Below, piece after piece: positions 6,220-13,366 of a DNA stretch of 24,424 bases. Source of the stretch: BTRG01 sp036986275 (lineage in GTDB: Bacteria; Pseudomonadota; Gammaproteobacteria; Acidiferrobacterales; SZUA-150). The stretch lies in NCBI GenBank assembly GCA_036986275.1, contig BTRG01000040.1, positions 1 through 24,424 of the forward strand. Reading direction: 5' to 3'. Every line of letters begins with the position of its first letter. Position 1 is the stretch's first letter. Both the position numbers and the translations under genes were made by a program. The notes beneath the pieces are model-generated. The model was given only the letters and a program-made list of their open reading frames with translations, was not told the origin of the DNA and did not search any database.

Positions 6220-7298
6220 CAGGTGGTCACACCCTCGCCTTCTACGTTTGCACTGCCGCGCAGTCGCTTGAAGATCACCAGGAACAGCAGTGCCGTCAGG
6301 CCGATGATGAGGAAGAACAGGTATTTCGGCATGATGTCCCACCACCAGTCAAAGAACTTGGTATAGAGGAAGATGACAAAGAACACGTTGCCGGTGTTGG
6401 TCACCTCGGCATAGTGGCGACGGATGCCATACCCGATGGCCAGCGCACTGAGTATAAACCCGGCCACCTGGTAGCCGCCTTCGATCAGATCGGGATCGGC
6501 GATCAGGTAACTTCCATGGCCCCAGTTGGACAGGATCAACACCGGCAACAGCACGGTGAGCAGGCCGAATACGCGGTAGATGGGGCCAAAGCCGGACAGC
6601 CGTCGATGGTCCACCCAGGCGGGAAAGAATAACAGCAGTAGCCCGGCCGGCAGGAAGTTCTCCGGCCGCTCGCCGAAGTGTATCCAGTAGCCACCACCCC
6701 AGGTGCCGGTACGGGCGGATATAAAACCGATCAGGCAGATAATCCCGGCGGCCAGCAGCAGCCGCACATCCTGCGTATACGCCAGCAACAGGGCAAGGGC
6801 CGCCCACACCAGCAGTGCCTTATCGGAGAGTGTGATGTTGAAGATCTGCCCGAGCATGAAAATATTGAGCACAAAACAGGCAAAGGCGACCATGGCCGCC
6901 AGCTTGACGAAGTAGCCACTCTCATCGACTTTGGCGATCAGGCCGGTGGCGCTGAAGGTGGCGAGCGATGCCAGTATCAGGATGCTGACCTGTGCCGTGC
7001 TGCCGAAGCGACCCCAGAACTGGTAAAAGAGGAAGAACACACTGGCCGCCAGCGCCAGTGCGCCCAGGAACGAAGCGATGCGCATACCCAGCGAGAGCTG
7101 TTTGGCCTGCCGGTTACGGTCGATGTCGAAGGTTTGCGAGAAGCCGGTAAGCAGGGCGTCATGGTAGGTGTGAATGGCATCCTGCTGATCGGCGCTGAGC
7201 TGCACCACACCCTCTGCTTCCAGCCGGGAGACCTCCGCCTGGAAGGACCTGATCTGGTCTGCACGTTGTTGCGCTTGTGTTTTGGAGACGGGTTCCAT
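6219..7298 (-). CDS. DUF2157 multi-pass membrane protein
   Basis: The 359-residue protein has a charged N-terminal cytoplasmic part (Gln/Arg/Glu-rich to about residue 70), followed by roughly ten hydrophobic segments. Examples are FLGALALAASVFFLFYQFWG, AALALLLAYTQD and YLFFLIIGLTALLFLVIF. This is the layout of DUF2157 integral membrane proteins. Their function is not established. It overlaps the DUF4824 gene by one base, giving a two-gene operon. The start ATG at 7296-7298 has a weak AAAAAGAAC leader directly upstream. A 10-bp tandem repeat lies immediately before the gene and must be part of, or displace, its promoter. Confidence 0.8.
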   Translation of the reverse strand: MEPVSKTQAQQRADQIRSFQAEVSRLEAEGVVQLSADQQDAIHTYHDALLTGFSQTFDIDRNRQAKQLSLGMRIASFLGALALAASVFFLFYQFWGRFGSTAQVSILILASLATFSATGLIAKVDESGYFVKLAAMVAFACFVLNIFMLGQIFNITLSDKALLVWAALALLLAYTQDVRLLLAAGIICLIGFISARTGTWGGGYWIHFGERPENFLPAGLLLLFFPAWVDHRRLSGFGPIYRVFGLLTVLLPVLILSNWGHGSYLIADPDLIEGGYQVAGFILSALAIGYGIRRHYAEVTNTGNVFFVIFLYTKFFDWWWDIMPKYLFFLIIGLTALLFLVIFKRLRGSANVEGEGVTT

Positions 7299-7305
7299 GT
7301 TCTTT

Positions 7306-7345
7306 TTAATTGGTTAATTGGGGTTAATTGGGGTCAGAGTAAAAA
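7306..7345. repeat. 10-bp tandem repeat (TTAATTGGGG) joined to GTCAGAGTAAAAA motif
   Basis: TTAATTGG (7306-7313) is followed by two exact TTAATTGGGG units (7314-7323, 7324-7333) running into GGGGTCAGAGTAAAAA (7330-7345). The latter motif is shared with 256-271. The array sits between the DUF2157 start and the ORF6N fossil. It looks like the edge of a REP-type element that expanded by slippage. Confidence 0.6.
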
Positions 7346-7366
7346 TATCCCTCATCTGAAACCAGA

Positions 7367-7793
7367 ATGCCAGTTTTTACGTTGAGTCCGCATTTGGCGG
7401 AACTCTATGGCGTCGAGAACAAAGCGCTGCTACAAGCCGTTAAACGTAACGTCGACCGGTTTCCGGAAGATTTCATGTTTCAACTTACAAATCAGGAGTA
7501 TATGCGTTTGAGGTCACCGCTATGCGCCTTACGCCTTCACCGAGCAAGGCGTTGCGATGCTTTCGACCGTTCTGCGCAGCCCCCGGGCGATCCATGTCAG
7601 CATTGAGATCATGCGTGCCTTTGTCCGTCTAAGGCAACTGCTGTTTCCCAACGCGGAGCTCGCCCAAAAACTCGTTGCACTTGAAGAAAAGTACGACGCC
7701 CAGTTCAAGGTGGTATTCGAGGCGATTCGTGAACTGATGAAACCTCCGGAAGCAGAGAAACGTCACGTTGGATTTGCACCATGGGATAAATAG
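7367..7793 (+). pseudogene. ORF6N-domain protein, frameshifted and truncated
   Basis: The first frame reads SPHLAELYGVENKALLQAVK and then RFPEDFMFQLTNQEY, the hallmark of the ORF6N (KilA-N-related) DNA-binding domain found in phage and island proteins. After about position 7515 the homology jumps frame to YAFTEQGVAMLSTVLRS, then IHVSIEIMRAFVRLRQLL, then KYDAQFKVVFEAIRELM, ending at 7793. The piece between LRS and YAFTEQ is missing, with frame loss. The first 20 or so residues expected before the LAELYGV strand are also gone. Confidence 0.8.
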
Positions 7794-7973
7794 AGTCGCG
7801 ATCACCATCAACTGGAACAATAACGACAATGTCTTTATTGCCGAAGCCCGGGAACTGCCCGGCTGCATTGCCCACGGTGACAGCTATGAGCAAGCACTGG
7901 AAAATATACAGGATGCCATCCAGCTCTGGTTGGATACCGCAATGGAGGGGGTGATGGTTGTTCAGCCAGTTAG
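7768..7973 (+). pseudogene. HicB-like antitoxin fossil
   Basis: The frame overlapping the end of the ORF6N fossil contains VAITINWNNNDNVFIAEARE, then LPGCIAHGDSYEQALENIQD, then AIQLWLDTA. This matches the HicB/UPF0150 fold, which has a VFIAEVPELPGC strand and an ALANAQEAIELW helix. After DTAMEG a run of five G lets the frame slip; a one-base change would give GDG followed by the stop at 7971-7973. No HicA toxin is found and no proper start (the only upstream option is a TTG inside the ORF6N fossil). It may still make a short product, but fossil status is more likely. Confidence 0.55.
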
Positions 7974-8106
7974 GCGTTTTCGAGGGTGTTCAAGCGGGAA
8001 TTTGGGGTGGCGCGGGAAGTATTCGATAAATGCCAACTTGCCGGCCCAGGCCTTACGCCCGGTCTCATTTTAGCTGTCTGGAAATTTATTATGTATCTAT
8101 ATTGAC
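7974..8106 (+). pseudogene. C-terminal fragment of an AraC-family regulator
   Basis: Reading from 7974 the plus strand encodes AFSRVFKREFGVAREVFD. This is the second helix-turn-helix signature of AraC/XylS regulators, whose usual form is FSRxFKRxFGxxPxxFR. It continues to LAGPGLTPG and a stop at 8104-8106. Nothing of the upstream 200 or more residues is present. It abuts the HicB-like fossil with no spacer, marking a deletion junction. Confidence 0.55.
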
Positions 8107-8131
8107 ATATTCGGACTTATAGACACATAAT
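8102..8131 (+). promoter_or_regulatory. Candidate promoter giving a leaderless AbiE transcript
   Basis: TTGACA (8102-8107) and CATAAT (8126-8131) are separated by 18 nt. The -10 box ends five bases before the ATG at 8137, so transcription would start about at the start codon. No Shine-Dalgarno sequence is visible there. Confidence 0.4.
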
Positions 8132-8136
8132 TAAAC

Positions 8137-8904
8137 ATGTTAAATGACACCCAATTACGTGAAGTTTTCCATTTTTGTTTTCTGGACAGACTGTTGAAAG
8201 TATCAACGCCGAGCCTGTATGTGCTCAAGGGCGGTGTAAACCTGCGTTTTTTCTTTAATAGCCCTCGATACTCGGAAGATATGGATTTGGACGTTCTCGC
8301 AGGTAATGTCAGCACCTTGAAAAAGAATGGCTACAAAATATTGCGGGATGGCGCTTTTATACGCAATTTGCGCACCTATGGCATTGAAGACATTGATATC
8401 AATGATCCGGAAAAAGCGAAACAAACTGAAACAACCCAGCGTTTTCGTTGCGGCCTTATTACACCGGCCGGCCATCGACTGCCAACAAAGGTTGAATTTT
8501 CCAGACGCCGGAGCTCGGCTGAAGAGCCTGTTGTGGCATTGATCAATCCTGAAATCGCCCGCCAGTTTCACAAACGGGCTTATCGCTGCCAGCATTATTC
8601 CGGTGAAGTGGTGGTCCTGCAAAAAATACGCGCCCTGGCGGGTCGCTCTGAAACCCAGGCGCGTGATGTATTTGATCTTGGTATTTTATATGAGGGTGGT
8701 TATGCATCTTCAATAAATACGAACAAAACCCTGACAAAAAAACTGCGGAAACAAGCGATCAATGCCATGCTTTCATTAACGCTTGATGATTTTAACGGCC
8801 AGGTCGTTGAGTTTCTGGATGCCGAAAATCGGGCAGACTATGGCTCTGCTCCTGCCTGGAAACAATTGCAGGAGACTATTCTGGGGCTTCTCGACTATGC
8901 TTGA
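8137..8904 (+). CDS. AbiEii/AbiGii-family nucleotidyltransferase toxin
   Basis: The 255-residue protein has the nucleotidyltransferase core of the type IV toxin AbiEii: LKGGVNLRFFF (Gly32-Gly33) followed by RYSEDMDLD with Ser46, Asp48 and Asp50. It also has a later KVEFSRR strand and a helical C-terminal part with ARDVFDLGIL. Family members transfer nucleotides, for example to tRNA 3' ends, and arrest growth or abort phage infection until blocked by AbiEi. All core residues are present. The next gene, its likely antitoxin, starts within its last codons (8 nt overlap). No upstream antitoxin is seen, so the order is opposite to the usual abiEi-abiEii. Confidence 0.85.
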   Translation: MLNDTQLREVFHFCFLDRLLKVSTPSLYVLKGGVNLRFFFNSPRYSEDMDLDVLAGNVSTLKKNGYKILRDGAFIRNLRTYGIEDIDINDPEKAKQTETTQRFRCGLITPAGHRLPTKVEFSRRRSSAEEPVVALINPEIARQFHKRAYRCQHYSGEVVVLQKIRALAGRSETQARDVFDLGILYEGGYASSINTNKTLTKKLRKQAINAMLSLTLDDFNGQVVEFLDAENRADYGSAPAWKQLQETILGLLDYA

Positions 8905-9508
8905 TGTTTTCAACAGCAAGGACTTTATTGTTTTTACGACGCGTGATTATGCGAACTATGAAAACTTGTCTGTTTCAGCCGCCTCAAAAAAACTAACGCG
9001 TCTTAAGGAAAAGAAACTGCTCACCCATGTAACGAAAGGCGTGTGGGCCAACACCAGCAGTCCTTACTTCCATCCGATTTCCTGCGTACCCTGTTTATTA
9101 GGAAAGGAACGAGGTTATGTTTCATTTTTAACGGCCTTACACTTCCATGGTTTACTATCGCAAATCCCTAAAACCATACAGATCGCAACTACAGGTCATA
9201 GTCGAACGCTGGATTCTACGGTTGCGCATTACGAATTCATTCAAGTCAAACCTGAACTCATGCAACAAGGCATAACCTGGACTGAAACACAGTTACCTTA
9301 CTCGCTGGCCACAGCGGAAAAGGCTTTAATTGACGTACTTTATATTGCAACTCGCAAAAACAGGCGCTTTATTAGTTTGCCTGAATTAACACTCACTGCA
9401 GATATATTCAGTCTAAACAAATTCAAACAACTGTTTCACAAATTGCCGTTATCAACACGCATATTAAATGCCATGCAAGTACGCGCTGAAGCGCTTGGTG
9501 TAATGTAG
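8897..9508 (+). CDS. AbiEi-type antitoxin / winged-helix regulator
   Basis: The 203-residue protein begins MLDVFNSKDFIVFTTRD, with an N-terminal winged helix (NLSVSAASKKLTRLKEKKLL, about 23-42, then VTKGVWA). An AbiEi-like C-terminal domain follows, with GYVSFLTALHFHGLLSQIP, IQIATTGHSR and the conserved YSLATAEKALIDVLY. Such antitoxins repress their own promoter and neutralise AbiEii. The ATG at 8897-8899 overlaps the toxin gene by 8 nt, so synthesis is coupled. Its domain content fits the antitoxin role although it is second in the operon. Confidence 0.8.
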   Translation: MLDVFNSKDFIVFTTRDYANYENLSVSAASKKLTRLKEKKLLTHVTKGVWANTSSPYFHPISCVPCLLGKERGYVSFLTALHFHGLLSQIPKTIQIATTGHSRTLDSTVAHYEFIQVKPELMQQGITWTETQLPYSLATAEKALIDVLYIATRKNRRFISLPELTLTADIFSLNKFKQLFHKLPLSTRILNAMQVRAEALGVM

Positions 9509-9545
9509 ATTAAGACTTCCGACGCTGTATCAACTGCTGAGAAAC

Positions 9546-9609
9546 AGGCCGGGCCATTGTATTCCAGCACCAGTAAGACCTCTTGTGGCAGACTGCGATT
9601 GAAGTGATG
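9546..9609 (-). pseudogene. 64-bp scrap of a second DUF4824 gene
   Basis: The plus-strand bases align with 5823-5886 of the DUF4824 gene. Translated on the minus strand they give FNRSLPQEVLLVLEYNGPA, against FNHSLPKEVFLVLEYNGPAY in the intact protein. Several differences change codons conservatively, so this derives from a diverged paralogue, not a recent copy. The remaining DNA between 9510 and 9744 holds nothing else I recognise. Confidence 0.75.
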
Positions 9610-9744
9610 CTGCATCTTCTGCCACTATCGATAGCCGAGCTTGATGCGGTTGGAATTCAATTTGATTCCTTTTTATTGTTTTCAAACTGGTGCCCTATTT
9701 TGAACGGCCAAGTTTTATTAATCACCCCATGCAGCCTGATAGGC

Positions 9745-10104
9745 TCACGCCGCTTCTGTCAGGCCTGCATGAATAACAATCTCGTCATAGGGAACGGTTA
9801 ACGCGCCTTTCTCACCCTTCTCTATCAACCCAAGCTCTTCCAGTGTGCTGACATCGGTGTGGACGTTTTTATAGTCTCTGCCCGACGCCTGGGCCAACTG
9901 ACGGGTATTTAATGTGCCTTGCTGCTCTGCCACGTGGCGCAGTAGTTCAAGGCGTTTCTCTGTAATGGCTGAAAACAGGTCTTTGATACTGCCGAAGGAA
10001 ATGCGTGGCGTTACCCGCTTGCCGGATTTAGCTCTATGCCAGGTGTTTACGGCAGCCTTCAGCGCATCGCTGGAGCGCACGATTTCTATTTCAATACGTT
10101 TCAT
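9745..10104 (-). CDS. Winged-helix DNA-binding protein (COG4190/HVO_A0114-like), putative antitoxin
   Basis: The 119-residue protein starts MKRIEIEIVRSSDALKAAV at the ATG (10102-10104) with GGGAG 8-9 nt upstream. A central winged helix reads ELLRHVAEQQGTLNTRQLAQ then GRDYKNVHTDVSTLEELGLI. The ending VPYDEIVIHAGL is characteristic of the HVO_A0114 family, usually annotated as a transcriptional regulator and often next to a small toxin gene. The only candidate partner here is the 24-codon frame directly upstream. A truncated paralogue lies at 1478-1653. Confidence 0.75.
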   Translation of the reverse strand: MKRIEIEIVRSSDALKAAVNTWHRAKSGKRVTPRISFGSIKDLFSAITEKRLELLRHVAEQQGTLNTRQLAQASGRDYKNVHTDVSTLEELGLIEKGEKGALTVPYDEIVIHAGLTEAA

Positions 10105-10106
10105 AG

Positions 10107-10181
10107 TCACCACTCCCAGTCCGCCAGACCGATCACATCACCACGGGTTGCCTTGTGGTAGAACAGCTTCCTTGCGTTCAT
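10107..10181 (-). CDS. 24-aa ORF, possible remnant of the regulator's partner
   Basis: The frame MNARKLFYHKATRGDVIGLADWEW stops at 10107-10109, two bases before the regulator start, and its last codons contain the regulator's ribosome site. The spacing is typical of coupled toxin-antitoxin genes. I do not recognise the protein. It may be the tail of a toxin whose front was lost between here and ychJ (10182-10256). Chance is also possible. Confidence 0.3.
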   Translation of the reverse strand: MNARKLFYHKATRGDVIGLADWEW

Positions 10182-10256
10182 ATGGTCTTTTACACCATAG
10201 TTTCTTGGAGCCGACCTCTTTGAGGTGAATCAGCCTCGTATCAGTGATTCGATGCG

Positions 10257-10754
10257 TCATTTACCGCAGCATTTCTTATATTTCTTGCCGCTTCCACAGG
10301 GGCAGGGCTCATTTCGGCCAGTTTTTGGCGCATCACGCTGAAACTGCACGGGGCCAACATCCTTGCCACCGCAGTACAGCCATGTGCCATTGATTTTTCG
10401 AAACCGGGATACTTCGTGGTGCTCTTGCACCACGCCATTTCGCTCATAGCGGGCCTTGAACTCCACCGTGCCGTCCTTGTCGTCCGAACAACCCGCGGAA
10501 GTTTCTACAATCTCAAGTCCCATCCAGGTGGAGTCCCGAGCCCACATTGCAGTACCGTCTTTGTCAAAGTTTCGTAACTCACTGGGGCTCAGGGTGGCGG
10601 CCAGGTAGTTAATGTCCTGCAAGTTATAGGCGGTGTACCGGGAGCGCATCAGCGCCTCGGCGGTCGCTGCTTTTGCTGTGCCATCAATCACAGGCTTGCA
10701 ACATGCTTTCAGGGACGAACCAGAGCCACAGGGACAGGGATTATTTTCGCTCAT
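10257..10754 (-). CDS. ychJ: YchJ-family SEC-C zinc protein
   Basis: The 165-residue protein has a SEC-C zinc motif at each end: NPCPCGSG, ten residues on CC (about 5-19), and NEPCPCGSGKKYKKCCGK at the C-terminus. Between them is the NTF2-like domain of YchJ (LMRSRYTAYNLQDINYL; WMGLEIVE; VEFKARY; SRFRKINGTWLY). Length and motif order match E. coli YchJ. The molecular role is unproven; zinc binding through the Cys residues is expected. It is transcribed away from the GH13 gene. The start ATG (10752-10754) has only a weak ribosome site. Confidence 0.92.
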   Translation of the reverse strand: MSENNPCPCGSGSSLKACCKPVIDGTAKAATAEALMRSRYTAYNLQDINYLAATLSPSELRNFDKDGTAMWARDSTWMGLEIVETSAGCSDDKDGTVEFKARYERNGVVQEHHEVSRFRKINGTWLYCGGKDVGPVQFQRDAPKTGRNEPCPCGSGKKYKKCCGK

Positions 10755-10772
10755 CGGCAGTATTCTAGCGCT

Positions 10773-10817
10773 AAAAGGGGACGGAGGGATTAAACATTAT
10801 TCCCTCCGTCCCCTTTC
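10773..10817. repeat. REP-like palindrome, 16-bp perfect stem
   Basis: AAAGGGGACGGAGGGA (10774-10789) is exactly complementary to TCCCTCCGTCCCCTTT (10801-10816) around an 11-nt AT-rich loop. It shares the GGGGACGG core and the ATTAAA loop side with the palindrome at 15620-15653. It lies between divergent genes, so it is probably a dispersed REP element and not a terminator. Confidence 0.8.
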
Positions 10818-10926
10818 TCCTTGAATACCGCGGCCCCGAGGTGCAAGCTTCGGTTTCGGCGGCCTGCAAGGCGGTTCTCGGCCCGCCCCGTTTGCGCAAC
10901 GCAGTCAGGAAACGGAGGAAGTCAGC

Positions 10927-13182
10927 ATGGAATGCAGTCTAGTGGGTAACTACCGGGTATTGAGCGCTTTTTGTCTGGTTCTCCTTGCTTCCCTGCATTT
11001 TTCTGCGGCCGAAGCACACGCCCTTGAGGCTGAAGCGTCATCGGAAAGCCGCTACGGCGCCCACATCGATTCGGCAGGCTGGGTACACTTTGTGGTGTAT
11101 TCGCCCGCCGCAACGGGCGTCGAGCTGTTGCTCTACAATCAGCCGCAGGATACCAATCCTGATCACGTCATCCCTTTGCAGCGACAGGGCAGCGACTGGC
11201 GGATCAAGGTCAAGGGTGATGGCATGGGACCTGGCGCGCTTTATATGTATCGGGCTTCCGGTCCCAATGATGTCTCTGTAGAAGACCGCTACGGGTTGAT
11301 GTTCAATCCCCTGTATCCCGTTAACGATCCCTACGCCTACCAGACACAGAATGTCAGTTATTCCGGCTTTTTTACCGGAACTCCACTGGTGCATGCCACT
11401 ACGCCGGTTTACAGCGGCGGCGGGAAATCGATCGTTTATCGTCACGAAGACGATGCCAACCCGGGACATATCCGCATCAACCCGCAAGATCTGATCCTGT
11501 ACGAATTACATGTGCAGGACTACACGGCTCGCCTGCAAAGTCTTGATGCCGGGCTGCGCGGCACCTATCTCGGTCTGGCGCAAAGCGGACTGACCACCCC
11601 CGGCGGTTTGGCGGCCGGTATCGATCATCTGGTGGAACTGGGGGTTAACGCAGTGGAACTGATGCCGGTCATGGAGTACGACGAGGAAACCGGCAACGCC
11701 GCGCAGCGCCTGAACCACTGGGGCTACATGACGAGCAATTTTTTCGCTCCCGAAGCACGCTATGCCCATACCCCCGGGCAGCAGGTGGTGGAACTGAAGC
11801 AACTGGTCAAGGCATTTCATGAGCGTGGGATTGCGGTATTCATGGATGTGGTCTACAACCATACGGCCGAGGGAAAACCCTGGATCGAGGATGGCCGGCT
11901 GGCCGCAAAATGTTACAACCTGCGCTGCCTGGCTAACCCGGCAGTCTACCGCTCGACACCGGAGGGTAATTTTTTCCTGAATGCGACCGGTACGGGTAAC
12001 GACCTGAGCTTTATGGGGCCCGATGACCGTTTTACCAAGCGACTGGTAAACGATTCGCTCGCCCTGTGGTATCAGCACTACGGGATCGACGGTTTTCGCT
12101 TTGACCTGGCGCGCATCCTGGCCGATGGATCTGACAGTGCCGCCGACTGGATCGACAACGATGTCCGTTTCAGTGCCGCACATCTGCATGCCGAGCCGTG
12201 GGACAACGGCGGGGTCTGGTGGAATTTTATGGATAGTGGTCCCTGGGACCATCAAAACAACCGCTGGGCTAAATGGCTGGGGCGTTACCGGGACAAGGTC
12301 CGTTTGTTTTCCAGCGCCGGACTGCGGGACCGCCGGGCCTTCAAGCAACTTATTGAGGGCTATGGCTCGATCAGCGATGGCTATGGCGCACCGGCCTCCA
12401 GTCTGCCCGGGCGGTCGATAAACTTCGTCGCGGTGCATGACGGCTACACCTTGCGGGACTGTATGTCTTATAACGACAGCGGCGGTTCACATAATTGCTG
12501 GGATAGTGGTAACGACGAGAATCTGCGCCGTGAGCGATCCAAACTGATGCTGGGTATTCTGCTTACCTCGCAAGGTGTACCCATTCTTCTGCAAGGTGAT
12601 GAGTTTGGCCGCAGCAAGGCGGGCGCGGGTGAGCGTGCCCGCAACACCTACAATTATGAATCAACCACCGCTGATGCAAGCATCAATCACGTTAACTGGA
12701 TCGACTGGCGTCTCAAGGATGGTGTTAATAGCGCCTCAACCGGTGGCCCGACACACGGCAAGGAGCTGTTTGGCTGGACCCGGGATCTGATTGCGTTACG
12801 CAGACAATGGACCCATTTCCGGCGTACCGGGTTTGCGGATTATATAAACGGCGCACCGGAAGGCGCAGCTAACGATAACCGCTTTACCTATACCTGGGAA
12901 GGTGGACCTGTCGGCTCGCCCAGCCAGCTTGCCGTGGTCTGGTGGGGCAAGGCCGGCGAACCGGACCTTATGGTTATCTATAATGAACATTGGGATGCGT
13001 TTAACGTCGATAATCTGAGTGCATGGTCCAAAGGAGACTGGAAGGTACTTGCACGTTCCTGGTTCGGCGATGATCAGGATACCTGCGATGTCAGCCAATG
13101 GCAGACCGCCTGCCCGGATGCAGGAGACCAGATTCAGGTTAAGGGGCGTTCCATGGCGATATTGGTAAGCGATAATGATTAA
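10927..13182 (+). CDS. Secreted GH13 debranching-type amylase (isoamylase/pullulanase group)
   Basis: The 751-residue protein begins with a signal peptide (basic start, hydrophobic 10-26, likely cleavage after AEAHA), so it acts in the periplasm or outside. Residues about 42-130 are an N-terminal CBM48/E-set-like domain (VHFVVYSPAATGVELLLY). The GH13 barrel follows with region I MDVVYNH (307-312), region II GFRFDLA with nucleophile Asp393, region III LHAEPWD with acid/base Glu423, and region IV VAVHDGYT with Asp505. The YELHVQDYT and NHWGYMTSNFFAPEARY segments are typical of isoamylase, GlgX and pullulanase enzymes that cut alpha-1,6 branches. The ATG at 10927 has GGAGG about 8 nt upstream. 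The signal peptide sets it apart from cytoplasmic GlgX. Exact substrate is not shown. Confidence 0.88.
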   Translation: MECSLVGNYRVLSAFCLVLLASLHFSAAEAHALEAEASSESRYGAHIDSAGWVHFVVYSPAATGVELLLYNQPQDTNPDHVIPLQRQGSDWRIKVKGDGMGPGALYMYRASGPNDVSVEDRYGLMFNPLYPVNDPYAYQTQNVSYSGFFTGTPLVHATTPVYSGGGKSIVYRHEDDANPGHIRINPQDLILYELHVQDYTARLQSLDAGLRGTYLGLAQSGLTTPGGLAAGIDHLVELGVNAVELMPVMEYDEETGNAAQRLNHWGYMTSNFFAPEARYAHTPGQQVVELKQLVKAFHERGIAVFMDVVYNHTAEGKPWIEDGRLAAKCYNLRCLANPAVYRSTPEGNFFLNATGTGNDLSFMGPDDRFTKRLVNDSLALWYQHYGIDGFRFDLARILADGSDSAADWIDNDVRFSAAHLHAEPWDNGGVWWNFMDSGPWDHQNNRWAKWLGRYRDKVRLFSSAGLRDRRAFKQLIEGYGSISDGYGAPASSLPGRSINFVAVHDGYTLRDCMSYNDSGGSHNCWDSGNDENLRRERSKLMLGILLTSQGVPILLQGDEFGRSKAGAGERARNTYNYESTTADASINHVNWIDWRLKDGVNSASTGGPTHGKELFGWTRDLIALRRQWTHFRRTGFADYINGAPEGAANDNRFTYTWEGGPVGSPSQLAVVWWGKAGEPDLMVIYNEHWDAFNVDNLSAWSKGDWKVLARSWFGDDQDTCDVSQWQTACPDAGDQIQVKGRSMAILVSDND

Positions 13183-13229
13183 GGTGGGTGTTGCACTAGA
13201 ACTTGGAATTCAGCTTAAATATCGCGATA

Positions 13230-13325
13230 ATATTTAGGTAACTTCTGATCAAAATTTCCGTCATTGCGAGCAAAGCGCGGCAATCTGCTCGCTGATAATC
13301 CTCATCCCTGAGGTCACCTATATAC
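13230..13325. mobile_element. Degenerate MITE-like element related to 18353-18474
   Basis: The left end ATATTTAGGTAACTTCTGAT (13230-13249) resembles the terminal repeat of the 18353 element (ATTTAAGGAACCTCTGATTA). The right end CCTGAGGTCACCTATATA is its imperfect inverted partner. The interior carries CGTCATTGCGAGC (13259-13271) and GCGGCAATC, a common bacterial REP core, in the position where the other element has CGTCATGCCGGC. It is an older, decayed relative. Confidence 0.55.
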
Positions 13326-13366
13326 CAACCAGTGAATATTAACCGTATATGTGCTGATCCCATTTT

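Noticed and set aside
5704..6366. 220-codon plus-strand frame
   Set aside because: It is antisense to the DUF4824 gene and its coupled junction with DUF2157; no domain or ribosome site is seen.
7306..7345. CRISPR-like array
   Set aside because: There are only 10-bp units in direct contact with no spacers, so it is a simple tandem repeat.
6678..7385. 235-codon plus-strand frame
   Set aside because: It is antisense to the clear DUF2157 membrane protein, and the composition is low-complexity and charged as expected for a shadow of hydrophobic codons.
11506..12438. Long open frame (310 codons) on the minus strand
   Set aside because: It lies fully inside the GH13 gene, whose catalytic motifs are all in the plus-strand frame. 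The antisense protein has no recognisable domain.
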